Below are positions 44,527 through 56,462 of a DNA stretch of 64,000 nt, one piece after another. Where the stretch lies: the NCBI GenBank assembly GCA_028641055.1, contig CM054060.1, positions 315,817,344 through 315,881,343 on the forward strand, read 5' to 3'. The position numbers and the translations under genes are program-made. Each line of letters starts with the position of its first letter. The stretch's first letter is position 1. Under the pieces are notes generated by a model. It ran no database searches and was not told the DNA's origin. It saw only the letters and a list, made by a program, of their open reading frames with translations. Source of the DNA: Alopecurus myosuroides (Eukaryota > Streptophyta > Magnoliopsida > Poales > Poaceae).

Positions 44527-45773
44527 CTACTTCGGGACCACCAACAGAATCTGCAGCAATATCAACCTCGGATCCAGTATCATCATTGCTATTTTGTGCT
44601 GAATTTTGATCCTCCTCTTGTGAATTATTTCTTCTTCATTTTCAACGAAATTTTCACCATTTAACTCCTCACTAGAGACACCATCTTGAGAGTTGTCATG
44701 AACATCATTTTCCTGAGTAGAATTAGTAACAACAGGAATAATAGGCAATGGCATATAGTCATCAAGTTGTAAATCCCCATTAGTAGATGCATTCAAATCT
44801 TTTGGTAAGAGAAGAATTTCTTCACGTAGACGTCTACCAGCATTGGGATGGAGTTCGGGAAAAGGAAAAACTCTCTCATCAAAGACAACAACCCGAGAGA
44901 CATAGACACGACCCGTGGAGACATCTAAACTCTTGACACCCTTATGACGAGGACTATATCCCAAGAAAACATATCTTATAGAGCGGTATGCAAGTTTCGT
45001 CTTATTGTATGGACGAAGGTTAGGCCAACAAGCACATCAAATATGCGAAGAGAGTCATAATTTGGTTTTGTGTGAAGAAGACACTCAACATGGGTCTCAA
45101 GGTGAATAACTTTGCTAGGAAGTAAATTTATGAGAAAAGTGGCCGTAAGAAAAGCTTCATCCCAAAATTTTAGAGGCATAGAGGCATTAGCTAACAAAGC
45201 TAGACCTACTTCTACTATATGGCGATGTTTGCGTTCAGCAGATCCATTCTGTTGGTGAGCATGAGGACAAGAGACATGATGAGTGACGCCAACTTTCTGA
45301 AAGAATCCATTAAGTTTTTCATATTCACCACCCCAATCTATTTGGATTGTAATTATTTTCCTATCAAACTTGCGTTCAACAAAAGCTAGAAAGTTGAGAA
45401 AAACTTGATAAACATCAGCACGGCTTTTAAGAAGATATATCCAAGTAAACTTGCTAAAGTCATCAATAAAGCTTACATAATAGGAGTGTTTTCCCACAGA
45501 AATAGGTGTTGGACCCCAAACATCCGAGAAAACTTGTTCCAATGGAATAGTGGAAACACTAGATGATACATGGTAGGGTAATTGATGACTCTTAGCTAAT
45601 TGACAGGAATCACAAATATAGGGGTTTGTTTCTGGAGTATAAGAAAGCTGATGTTTCCTAAGGATCTGCTGAACTACAAATGAAGAGGGATGTCCTAAGC
45701 GACGATGCCAAGTAGATGAAGTAGACTTTATTGTGATGTAAGCTTGCTTGGAAGCCCCGGTGGACGAAGGCAC
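44527..45773 (-). pseudogene. Copia 2 integrase
   Basis: 45773-44976 holds the zinc-binding pre-integrase region (STWHRRLGHPSSFVVQQIL, CDSCQLAKSHQLPY) and the catalytic core, with Asp in FSDVWGPTPIS, Asp in QIDWGGEYEKL and Glu in QQNGSAERKHRHIVE. A frame change at about 44975 leads into the GYSPRHKGVKSLDVSTGRVY tail (44964-44527). Confidence 0.9.
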
Positions 45774-47368
45774 TAAGGGATAAATTCCACCATGGCATGG
45801 CCCTTCAAACAGAATTCTTCGAGTGACCTGATCCTTAATAAGAAAGAAATCAGGATGAAACTCAATGAATACATTGTTGTCAAGTTTAAGTTTATGGATT
45901 GAAACAAGATTTTGGATGCACTAGGAACATGAAGAACATCATTTAAATGCAATGTACTAAAAGGGATTTGCAAATTTGAATAACCAATATGTTTTATAAC
46001 CATACCATTACCGTCAGCAGTGTGCACATGATCACATCCTTGATACTTGTCATGAGTAGAAAGCTTGCTCAATTGTCCCGTGATATGATCTGTAGCACCA
46101 GTATCAGAATACCAGTTTGTGTCAACTCCATAAGAAGCAATATTGGCACCCTTCTTGTTCTTATCATCATCTGAATCATCATTGTAACGCCACCAATAAT
46201 CAGCAGCTGGGTGACCACGAATTTTGCAAATTTGGCACGTAGTATCAACATATGGAGTGGGTACACGTCCATGTCCACGACGGCGACCTCTGTCATCTCG
46301 TTCACGGCGTGAATCACGACGATTATCATCAGAGCGAGAATCATCATAACGACGACGGTCTCGGTCATCCTCACGACGCATGTCATCAGAACGACGGCGA
46401 TCCCAGCGTCCAGTGTCTTCACGGCCTCGTCCATAGTCTTCCCGTCCACGTCCACGGTCGCCGCGATCACCGCGGTCACCGCGTTCGGGCAAACGAACAC
46501 GACGTTCTGGCGTCCTAGCACGATTGTAGTAACCATACTCGCGATCACGAGAACGCGCTCGTGTGTATCCTCTGTCAGGTGAGCGTGCTGAGTACCCCCG
46601 GTCTCGGCGCCCACCATCACTTCCTCGATCTCGTTGTCCACCATCGTCACGTCCACGACGCACAGCTGCATTAGCTGAAGATATGAACCCAGATCCCTGT
46701 CCTCCTTCAGCTAGCATGTCTTGCCTAGTATCATGAGCACAAATCTAAGAGTAAAGATCATCAAGTGTCACATGATCATTGCCATTGACGGACGATACCA
46801 CTAAGTTATAACTGGCATCAAGACCGTTTGTAATATACCCTATCATCTCATCCTCTTCCACAGGTTTTCTAACCGCAGCAAGTTCTGATGAAAATCCCTT
46901 CATCTTTGCGAAATACTGAGCTGCAGACATATCACTTTTCTTTGTGCTGTTAAGTGCCCCACGAAGCTGATTGATCCGAGTGCGAGACGAGACATTGAAC
47001 ATCAGAGTTATAACTGCCCAAACTGCTGTAGATGAATCGATGCCGACCACATGAGCAATGATTTATGGTGACAAGGAGTTAACAAGCCACCCCAGGACAG
47101 TTTGTTCCCTGGAGAGCCAAGCAGAATGGGCAGGGTTGACAGTTTTCTTTTCTGTATCTTCGGTCTGCAGGAATTTCGCCAGCGCTGGTTCATTGCCTTC
47201 TAACAGATCAAGAACTTGGGCACCACGCAAGGGCGGATACACCAGCGTTTTCCAGAACAGATAATTTGTCCTGGTGAGCTTCTGAGTTGGAGGAGTTCCA
47301 AGGTTGGCGATGAGAGACGAAGCAGCTGTGGAGGAGGTCCTGGTGTAGGCTTGCTTGTTTCCGATCAA
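45773..47368 (-). pseudogene. Copia 2 gag and protease
   Basis: Starts near ATG 47368 (MIGNKQAYTRTSSTAASSL) with gag wording LTRTNYLFWKTLVYPPLRG and LGWLVNSL. One frame is interrupted by TAA at 47063-47065 and TAG at 46745-46747, then continues. An Arg/Asp-rich linker (RDRGYSARSPDRGYTRARSR) is followed by the zinc knuckle CQICKIRGHPAADYW (the last position is Trp rather than Cys, so the knuckle is damaged). The protease motif is WYSDTGATDHIT. A frameshift near 45915 separates it from integrase. The linker's repeated 'cgacgacgg' codons give an SR-like protein segment. Confidence 0.88.
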
Positions 47369-47374
47369 ACGATC

Positions 47375-47700
47375 ATGAGAGCTTTTTCAGTTTCCGGACG
47401 ACAGCAGTAGCGATCGATCGTGAGGAAGTCATGAGAGCTTTTCCAGTTTCCGAACGACATCAGTAGGGATCGATCGTGAGGAAGAGTCTTCTGTTTTCCG
47501 AGCGACAGCAAGGGCGATCGATCGTGAGGGGTCTTCTGTTTCCGAACGTCTGTTTCCAGATGACAACAGATGCGATCGATCGTGAGGGGTCTTCTGCGGG
47601 TCTTCTATTTCCGAACGACAGCAGATGCGATCGATCATGAGAGGTCTTCTGTTTCCGATCAGCACGGATCGTGAGCGAGTTCTTCTGTTTCCAATCGAGA
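47375..47700 (-). repeat. Tandem repeat in the Copia 2 leader
   Basis: About six units of 45-60 bp sharing 'gatcgatcgtgagg' and 'tcttctgtttccgaacgaca'. Lies between PBS and gag. Confidence 0.85.
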
Positions 47701-47757
47701 CGAGATCGATCGTGGTCGTAGGAGATTCGGCGGCTTGATTTCAGGAAGCGAAAACTT

Positions 47758-47769
47758 GCTCTGATACCA
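47758..47769 (-). other. Primer binding site of Copia 2 (initiator Met-tRNA)
   Basis: On the minus strand TGGTATCAGAGC, directly adjacent to the 5' LTR. Confidence 0.95.
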
Positions 47770-47929
47770 TATCAAAGAACGTAAGCGGAACCGATGCCCA
47801 CCAAGGGGTCGGGTTGTACGCATATATGGGTCAGGAAAAACCCCTGACGTGGTTTAGATGGAGTAGGAATCGGAAACGTATAAGGGTCGTATACGGGTTG
47901 TATACGGACAGATATTACGTTGCTTAACA
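47770..47929 (-). repeat. 5' LTR of Copia 2
   Basis: 160 bp, six differences from 42287-42446 by eye. Followed by GTTTG at 47930-47934. Confidence 0.95.
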
Positions 47930-47934
47930 GTTTG

Positions 47935-48240
47935 GAGCAGAACTCACATGTTCTTCGTTCCTTATTATCTCTCCTTCCCTCATCTTATATGGACGTGTGT
48001 TGTGGACAGGAAAAAGGGTAAGTAGACACTAGGTGGGACCCGTCAATTGCAAGTTGTGTGTTGCCTGTTGTAGAGAAAATGAGAAAGGAAAGTGGAGGTA
48101 ATTAGCACATGCATGTCGGTGCAAAAGAGAGAGAGAGCAAGAGAGCCAATTAGGTACGGACAGGACAGCGCTGGGCCTGGGGATCAAACTTTTCCAGCCC
48201 CGGGTCCCCAAGCCGACACCTGTACAATTTTTTTTGTTCA
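47935..48240. other. Flank of Copia 2, no gene seen
   Basis: Continues the sequence interrupted at 42286. A short GA-rich stretch (48126-48147) is the only simple feature. Confidence 0.4.
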
Positions 48241-48269
48241 AATCCCGCTTTTGTTTCCGTAGTAAAAAA

Positions 48270-48620
48270 AAGTCTCGCTTTTGCTCATATGTAGCAAAAA
48301 ACGTTTCACCCCCAAAAAGAACAGGAAAAGTCAGACCTCGTCGGAGACTTCGCAGGAGACCTCGTCGGAGTTACTGTAGCAAATCTTTTTGCTACAGTAG
48401 CAAAAAAGTCGATTTCGCCGTAGCCGTCACTGGAGACTTTTGCTCGCCCGAGAGCAAAAACATTATTCTAAAAAAGCAAAAAAAATAACATTATTGTAGC
48501 AAAAAAAATTATGCTATTAGAGCAAAAAATTGGACCTCGCTGGAGTTATAGTAAGCAAAAAATTTGTAAAAAGAAGCAAAAGAAAAAACCTATTGTAGCA
48601 AAAATTTGTACACAAAAATT
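48270..48620. repeat. Irregular 'gtagcaaaaa' repeat region
   Basis: More than ten copies of 'agcaaaaa' or its complement (tttttgct), some as palindromes such as tttttgctacagtagcaaaaa (48389-48409). No period; no coding. Confidence 0.65.
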
Positions 48621-49896
48621 AGCAAAAAACTGCGGCCGTCCGTGACCGTAGAAGGGCACCCACAACTCGTCGATGGGAGCATCTCCTCCCGTCGCCGGTA
48701 GCACTGCATCCCTGGGAGCACCCCCGTCGCGCTGGCGGAGCTAAAGCAGAGGGAGCAGACCGGGTGCAGCTCGGAGCAGACCGGGTGAGCGCCATGGATG
48801 CCAGACGCCTCGACCTCGCCTTCTCCCGAGCAGGCGCGCGCTGCCAGCCTCGTCAACCTCCGGCCGCCCACCAAGAGGTCCTCTAATGCCCGGTTTTCTG
48901 CCTCGCGCCGGCAGCCGGAGCTCGCCGCGACGAGGTGCTCCTCGGCCACGGTCTCGGCCTGCTCCACCGTCGAGCTCGCATCCTCTATTTCCGAGTGTTG
49001 CAGAGCAGTCTGGCCTCTCCCCCACCTCCGCCCGGCTCGCCGTCTTCCCCGCACGTGACCCCGGCCTACTCCACCGTCGAGCTCGCCCGCCTCTGCCGCT
49101 TCGCTGGCTCCTTCGTGGTCGGGGAACGGTGCGGCCAGGGGATGAGTTGGCTTCGTCGTGGCCTCCCTGCCGCGGCGAGATGCGCGTCGTCGTCGTGGCG
49201 GAGCTTGAGGAGGTCGCGCCGGTTGGAGGTCGTCGCCGGGCAGCGTACGCGCCGCCGCCCTGCTGCTGCTGCTGGGGCTGGAGTTGGGGCGGCTGGGGCT
49301 GGAGCTCGGTCGCCGGCGGCGCGTTCCTTCCGGCCGCCATGGCAGGGCGGAGCTCGCGGAGGCGCGGGAAGGATTGGCGGTCGACGGCGCGTCGGGGAGC
49401 CGCATTGGCCATCGCCCATGGGACCACCGCCGCGGGAGGAAGGCGAGGACGAGTGAGGGCGCCGTGGTCTCCATCTCCGACGCTGCCGCCTGGCCTTACA
49501 CGGGCCGTCTCCATCTTCGACGCCTCCGCCCCGCGACCACCACCGCATGTCGCACCGACCATCGTCCGTGGAACCATCACCGGCGGCGCTGCCGCACGCC
49601 GCACCGGCCGTTTCCCATGGAACCACCACCGCAAGAGGAACAACCGCGAGTGGAGGCGCAGATCACCGGTCATCGGAGGTAGGGGATCCTGTAGTTTGGT
49701 AGACGCTGTAGCGGCGATAGGATGAGCGGAGAAAAAATGCATCGGAGTGAAGGGATAAGATCTAGAGAGTGGTGGGTCCTGCCACGCATGTGGTCTGGCT
49801 TTTGGTTCAATACGAGTGGACGCGTGGCGAGCGTACGACCCGGAGAATGGATCGCGCACGAGCCTCCGGCTGATGTGCAGCGTTTTCCATTAGGTA
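48621..49896. other. GC-rich segment with long bidirectional frames
   Basis: 48741-49859 is open for 372 codons on the minus strand and 48886-49725 for 279 on the plus strand. Both proteins are Arg/Ala/Pro/Gly/Ser-rich with a short poly-Gln and match no family I recognise. The high GC explains the lack of stops. I do not call a gene. Confidence 0.5.
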
Positions 49897-50001
49897 CTCC
49901 CTCCGTTTTAAAATAGATGACTTCCATTTGTCAAAACATGCATGTATGTAGACACTAAAACATCTTTACATACATACTTGTTTGGACAAACAGAGGTTAT
50001 C
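49897..50001. mobile_element. Stowaway-like MITE, right end missing
   Basis: Starts ctccctccgttttaaaatagatga after TA. The expected inverted right end is absent; sequence runs into the next Stowaway. Confidence 0.55.
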
Positions 50002-50003
50002 TA

Positions 50004-50116
50004 CTCCCTCCGTTTGAAATTAATTGTTTCAAAGTTGGACAAAAGTGGAGGTATTTAACACTACAACAAGTCTAGATATACCCACTTTGAGACAATTAAT
50101 ATGGGACCGGAGGGAG
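50004..50116. mobile_element. Stowaway MITE
   Basis: 113 bp with ends ctccctccgtttgaaattaa and (inverted) ctccctccggtcccatatta, TA on both sides (50002-50003 and 50117-50118). The interior pairs (aattgtttcaaag/ctttgagacaatt). Confidence 0.9.
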
Positions 50117-50403
50117 TAAGAGAGAGTGAGCGCGAGCATGTCCGTCACATGCGTTTTTTTCTAGCTAAAAGAGAGAGCATGTCCATCACATCCATTCACA
50201 TGCATGTCCGTGGATACATGCTCACCCAAAGAGAATAGGCTTCTGCCAGATGCAGTAGGCACCGTGTACTGAATTACCGAATGGATGTGCCACTGAACCA
50301 AACAGGCGTTGGTACTGAATCACAACCCTAGCGAGCTCGCCGTTCGGTACTAGATCAGCGTATTGTTATTCGGTTCACCGATATCTAAATAGGGAAGCAA
50401 TTT
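50117..50403. other. Spacer, no gene
   Basis: Contains a duplicated phrase (gagcatgtccgtcacat / gagcatgtccatcacat, 50136 and 50176) and 'ggtactgaatcacaac' shared with 34475. Confidence 0.4.
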
Positions 50404-50964
50404 AGAGCAAATTAAATAGTATAGCCAACAACAGGCTATAAGGACTTGCCACGTCGTTTATAGCCAACTATAGAGCTAATATGTACAATAGTTAGATGAA
50501 AAGGTAGGTTGCTTTATCAAGAGCAAATTCAGTAGTACAGCTAGCTGCCGACTATAAGAAATTGTCACTGTCACCAATAGCCAACTATACAGTCAACATA
50601 TACAATAGTGAGTTATAAAAATGGGTTACTTTATTGATACATGGCTCACCTCTCACTCTCACAAGGTGCCTAGGAGCACGTGCTACAACTAGCTCTTGCA
50701 TGAGAGCCCATTCTCCTTCTCTCTCCTCTTCTCTCTTCCATGTCACCACAAAAATATTATTGTAATCATTATAGCCCGCTTACATAAGTTTATTGTACTT
50801 GCTCTAAGACATGATCCACATTCCACTCTCACAAGGTGCCTAGAGCACGCGGTGCAACTGGCTGTTGCATGAGAGCCCACTCATCTTCTCTCTCCTCCAT
50901 GTCATCACAAAAATGCTATTTTAATCCTTATAGCCTGCTTACGTCATCTTATTGTACTTGCTCT
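50404..50964. mobile_element. TIR element with a second copy nested inside
   Basis: Outer copy 50404-50519 plus 50806-50964. Inner copy 50520-50805 is of the same family. Both start agagcaaattnan...tagcc and end ...ttattgtacttgctct. Both share 'cactctcacaaggtgcctag', 'gagcccactc' and 'atgtcatcacaaaaat' blocks. Non-coding, MITE-like; superfamily not determined. Confidence 0.65.
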
Positions 50965-52826
50965 TAAACTCGTCTGGAGTTAGCCCGGTCTAGGAAACTA
51001 AAAGGAAAATGCTTAAGATAGGGCGACCTACGTCGCCCCAGCGTAGGTCGTTGTGTTCCGCGCGCGTCCTGGCTCCTTTGCTCGTGTAATTTCGACCCAC
51101 TAGGCCTATTTTATGTGGAAAAGAGGCCAACAGTCCAGATTCAACGAGGTATTTTGCCCGATTTTTTTTCAACAGTCCAATGTAATAATTTCGTGCATCC
51201 ATATATATGCTAAGTGTTTTCTCCATGTTCGATCATTGTGGCGTACGCCTTTAAAATTTGTAACATTTTCGCACATTTTTTGTTGAGAAAGCACAAATGA
51301 GACGTTGCAATGTTTTAGGATGATTTTCTACAAAATACATATATGTTTTAAGAATTCATTTGGAATGATATGTTTTTGCGCTTCTTTCACATGTTGTAAA
51401 CATGTGATCTCATTGTTACTATCAATTTACTTTTTTTTTTTGGTTGAAATAGGGGATAATTTTTGTTGCAATTGGAACGGTGACAAATTATTTTGTTGCT
51501 TACCAACTTTTTAATTGATGCAAATATTTTGTTGTTGTTGCAATAGGTTGTGAATTTTTTGTTGAATTGGTTGAACTTTTTTGTTGCAACGTAATAAACA
51601 CATTGTTTAACTTTTCTTTGTAACATTAATTTTTTTTCGATTTGTTTTGAAATAAATTATTGCAATACTTTTTTTTTGTACACGGTGTGATAATTTTTGT
51701 TGCGATACCAGTGAATTTGTTGTAATGACGGTTTTGCTGTAATTATCGAGATGACCAAAGTCAACATAATATACCCTTTCGTTTTAAGTGGTGCTGCTGT
51801 GGAGTGCGGGTTTTATATCCGGTAAACAGGAGGGTAAAATGTAAAACTGCGATGTGTTGATTCTCGCCATTCGATGAAGATCTGAGCGCTTACGAGGGGA
51901 CCTATATTTAGCATTTGTAGGGGACCTAGGCAGAGCACGCGCCAAACTAAAATAGGGAACTGGCGGGAGTAATACAGGAAATGATTCAGTACTCAGGTAT
52001 GGGTTGGGTGCCGAATGTCGGGTTCTTAACGAGGATACAACAGGTACTTATTTAGTAGGGGTTGGGCTTGACTGTTGGGTGCTTAATGAAGCTATCTGAG
52101 ATACTTAGTTTGTAGGGGTTGGACTACCTATTTTCACTGAGCTCCTGGGTGCCGAATGCATGCAAGATCTACCATTTCTAGTTTTCTAGGTATTTAATTT
52201 GCAACCAGGATGTCAGTTGTATTCTTATGAGAGTGCTTGACAAAGACATCTTTGTGGTGCAGACCAACCAGCCTGTCGATGCTTTCTTAGTTCTTACAAG
52301 GGTGCTGAATCGGTGATATGCAGTTTTCTTAGTTGAAGTTCCATGCTCTGTGCCTATGAGAACTGTACGTGAGATTAATTACTGCTAGGACTGTTTTAGT
52401 TGAGCAGCTTGAGCTATGAAGCTAGCTGAAATTAGTGTTGTACTTGGAGTTTTTCCCTGTTTACACTGTAATAAATTTCCCTTCTACCATTGAATTGACT
52501 GGCCACCGACCTCCATCTGGAAGCCTGTTTGGTGTGCAGCATGCTTGATAATATGGTTCTTGGCCAAACCTGTAATAACTCTACCAGAAAAGGTTATTAA
52601 TTTGAATTCGTTGCTGACCTCAATGAGTTGGACTTACCAATGATGGCAGATACCAAACTATGTTATCCCATGTGCCGAATCAGAAAAGGTTTGGCCTAGG
52701 AAGAGGATCCCACAATCCCCGCACACGAACCTCCAATTCATTCCTCTCGGTACCAAAATAATGACCTAGCACTCGGTACTTGTCTCTAAACGAAGCTGTA
52801 AATTCGAACCAGTTTGTAGTTGGCCC
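50965..52826. other. Unassigned intergenic DNA
   Basis: 51240-51740 is T-rich with many 'ttgttgcaa' motifs (non-coding, seen in some MULE-like repeats). 51975-52160 has phrases related to the 67-bp minisatellite (tacttagttt, ggggttgg, gggtgccgaatg). 52160-52826 is unremarkable. No gene. Confidence 0.45.
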
Positions 52827-53407
52827 AGATCACTACGGGACGGCAAAGGCAGCAAAACACACGACAACGTCTTTACCGTGTGCTTTTCATCGTGGCACAC
52901 GGAAAAGATTACACGGTAGAGAATTGCATGGCAACAAACTCTTTGCCGTGTGTATTTTTTCGTGGCACACGGCAAAGAAATAAATTGGGTCCCACCCCCA
53001 CTTTGCCACGCACGAAACGGGAACGAAAAAAAGTGGGTCCAACATGTAATATCTTTGCCGTGTGATTGCACCCGGCAAAGACTGACAGATGGGCTCACAC
53101 AATTGTGTCATCCGTGCCGATCTTTGCCGTGTGCAAGCACACGGCAAAGAATGACAAAAAATGAAAAAAAAAATTGGAACCTCTTAAGTCACCTAAAAAT
53201 AATTCTCAAAATAAAATGTTTTACTAGGTTACAACATACCAATAACCAAATACAGCAAGATCAAGCTAGCTAGGATTTTGAGCATAATGTAACAACTAAA
53301 TTGAACTTTTTTTGGCAGAAAATGAATACAAAAAAAATGATTAGACACTACAATTTGGCAGCCTAAATAGATAGGTGCGCTCCTTTGCCACGGACGGACA
53401 GACGCGT

Positions 53408-54590
53408 TCACTCTTGGTGCAAATCCACATATGTACCCTCCTTGCTCTGCTTGCCGCCGCCGTGCCGAGGGAAACAACGCTCGAGAATCCGCCACCCTAG
53501 GGATACTCTGCTGGATGCGGAGTCCATCGGAGATGGACGCACATCAACCGCAGCAGGTTCAGCAACCTCATGCCGACGGATGCCAGGCTGCTGGAGACGG
53601 AACTCATACCTCTTGGATGCAACAATGCTAAATAGGTCAGCTCGGTCTTTAGCATCAGGCAGCAATAGTAATAGGCAATACAAATATAGCGTTGAACATA
53701 TTAACATCCGGCATTAATTCAACTATTTATAAAGTATTTGATGTATTTAGAAAAGAAGCAGCACATTAATCCAGTCAACATATACACAAAACCAATGCTC
53801 ATGTGTACTGCACGTGATTGATTAACCAGCAAGAAAATGAACGAAAGAGATGCATCGGTCAGTGTATCACCTAAGTTTTCAGACTTCAGCATCAAGGGGG
53901 CTAGCCATGATTTAGACAACCAGCAACATGCAAGGATAATCAAATTTCAGTCTCATATGGTTAATTCTCAACTGACTGCAGCAAGCATAATTAAGTTCGA
54001 TCTCATCTATCACAGGAATACAAACAGAGTAATGGAGCTACTAGCACAAATGGTAACCAATCTACTAATAAATGGGCAAAACACTTGATCAGTTTCAGTA
54101 AATTTAATACATAGAATTCCATCACATAAATATCAAACAACTCTGACCAATGAACTACGGAATACATCGCCAATGCCAAATTATTTGAAGCAAAAGTATG
54201 GAATAAAAAGAAAAGGGAGTATGCTTTCTGTTAAAAAGAAAGGCATGTATCTAGTAATTAGTAACCCACATAGCAGCCATACTTGACACATGAGTTCGGT
54301 CTAATATATCACAGAAATTCTAACAGAGTAAGGAAGACACTAGCATGAAATAACAAAGGCTCCATGGCTATGATGGCCTCGCCAGAGAACCCATGCAATT
54401 AGAAAAGCAAGTATTTATTTAAGCTCGACACAAAAGCGGTTCTCCTTGTGTAAGGCACACAATTAACCAAGAAGAAAATAAAGGAAAGAGGAGTATCGAT
54501 GAGTGTGTCACCACTGTTCAGCATTAGAAGTATTCTCGTCTCCAAAATGTTTCCAAGCAATCTTCAAACCCTCATCCTGCACAATGACAT
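53408..54590 (-). pseudogene. Possible captured gene fragments in CACTA E
   Basis: On the minus strand a block at about 54578-54516 starts after a good acceptor (tgtgcag) and reads DEGLKIAWKHFGDENTSNAE. Another at 53660-53410 reads DAKDRADLFSIVASKRYEFR. They look like exons of an ordinary plant gene separated by AT-rich introns, but I cannot name the gene or join the pieces. Confidence 0.3.
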
Positions 54591-54904
54591 ATACAGATCA
54601 ATTGAAAACTGAAAACAGTGACACACAAATAAGAACACTACAGAATGCATCCACCCAGTCGAGAACGTGACAAAATGGCAGGCCATGTTTTATGGGTTAC
54701 TACTGAATGGTGACAATAATCTGCTACATAATACATCACTATTGCTAATCCCACAAGCAGAAACATAAATACAAATTTACCAAGCATTGACCAAACTAAC
54801 GAAAATGTTTGCTAACTGATGGACTAACAAGACTGAATATATATAAAAAGCTACAGCTAGCAGTGGAAACAGATGTGCTCAATTCTTTTTGTCTGTTTGC
54901 TGTT

Positions 54905-56460
54905 TATGTCATAGTTTGTTTAAAGCTGACCATATTTCACACAAATATGCATATTGGTACAACTAACAATGTTCACGAAGAAAGTTTTACTTTTCGTTGA
55001 ATACAAATACCATTTTCCCTTTCCGGAGTGTCAAAACTGGGTTCTTTTTGTGAAGCACATACACAAAATATGTTACAAAAATGTACAAAGTAAAATTATA
55101 AATATATTATGTCATATTTGATCTACAAATAACAAACTTACTACCTCTCAACAACTCAAAATACACCTCTTTCGAAAAAGACAAATTTCTGCTGATTCCG
55201 TTGAAACCGGGCCAAATTTGAACTACAGGTGTCTCATAGTTTGCTCATGATTTTTTGTAAAAATCATTTTTAGGTATCCAAGTACCTATTTCAACAGAGA
55301 TACACCAAGAGTTCATCCAGATTCAGCACCTAGGTACGAACGGTCATGCCCCCCTTTTGACCGTTTCCCGAAACCGGCTTAGAAAATTACAGAAGATTCA
55401 CAAATACTCGAAACGATGCAAGACATTCGCGTGGTGTTGTTTATATATGTCCTAGTATCCACCAAAAACAATAAACTTGGAATACGACAATTTGGTAGAA
55501 AATGTGTTCACAGAAATGAGCTATCTCGTACGAAGATTCATGGCTTTCGGGCCAAATGACGGATGTTTTGGCCACATTCATGGAATAGTTTGTTTAAATC
55601 TGACCATATTCCACGCAAAGATTCATATTGGTACAACTAACAATGTTCACGAAGAAAGTTTTATTTTTCGTTGAATAAAAATACCATTTTCCCTTCCCGG
55701 AGTGTCAAAACTGGATTTTTTTGTGAAGCACATACACAAAATATGTTGCAAAAATGTACAAAGTAAAATTCTAAATATATTATGTCATATTTTATCTACA
55801 AATAACAAACTTACTACCTCTCATTACCTCAAAATACACCTCCTTTGAAAAATACAAATTTCTGCCGATTCAGCTGAAACCGGGCCAAATTTGAACCACA
55901 GGTGACTTGTAGTTTTCTCTTTATTTTTTGAAAAAATCATTTTTAGGTATCCAAGTACCTATTTCAATATAGATACACCAAGAGACCATCAAGATTCAAC
56001 ACCTATGCACGAACGGTCATGTCCCCCGTTTTGACCGTTTTCCGAAACCGCCTTTGAAAATTCCAGAAAATTCAAAACAACTCGAAACGATGCAAGATCT
56101 TCGCGTAGTGTTGTTATATATGTCCTAGTATCCACCAAAAATAATAAACTTGGAATACGACAATTTGGTGGAAAATGCGTTCACATAAATGAGCTATCTC
56201 GTACGAAGATTCATGGCTTTCAGGCCAAATGACGGATGTTATGGCCACATCCTTGGCATAGTTTCTTTCAATGTGCCCATATTCCAAACAAACATTCATA
56301 TTGGAACAACTAACAATGTTCATGAAGAAAGTTTTATTTTTCATTGAATACAAATACCATTTTCCCTTTCCGGAGTGTCAAAAAACGGGTTATTTTGTGA
56401 AGCATCTACCAAAAATATGTTGCAAAAATTTACCGAAAAAAATTATAAAGCTATTATGTC
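54905..56460. repeat. 674-bp tandem repeat, about 2.3 copies
   Basis: The phrase starting 'atagtttgtttaaa' recurs at 54911, 55585 and 56258 (spacing 674 and 673), followed each time by 'caactaacaatgttcacgaa' and 'ataccattttccctttccgg'. The third copy breaks off at about 56460. Confidence 0.9.
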
Positions 56461-56462
56461 AT

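Larger units (their letters stand above)
42287..47929 (-). mobile_element. Copia 2: LTR retrotransposon on the minus strand, 5643 bp
   Basis: 160-bp LTRs at 42287-42446 and 47770-47929, target duplication GTTTG (42282-42286 and 47930-47934), PBS and polypurine tract in place. Internal order, read leftwards: leader with tandem repeats, gag, zinc knuckle, protease, integrase, RT, RNase H. The LTRs differ at six of 160 positions by eye (3.8%), roughly 1.4 million years at 1.3e-8. Coding is broken by in-frame stops and frameshifts. Short LTRs and pol wording suggest an Ale/Retrofit- or Ivana-type Copia; lineage uncertain. Confidence 0.95.

Noticed and set aside
47375..47700. CRISPR-like array in the Copia 2 leader
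   Set aside because: Units are variable, contiguous and without unique spacers; the context is a plant retrotransposon leader.
48741..49859. 372-codon minus-strand frame (and 279-codon plus-strand frame 48886-49725)
   Set aside because: Arg/Ala/Pro/Gly-rich on both strands at once, no domain, no splice or promoter context; GC content alone explains the openness.
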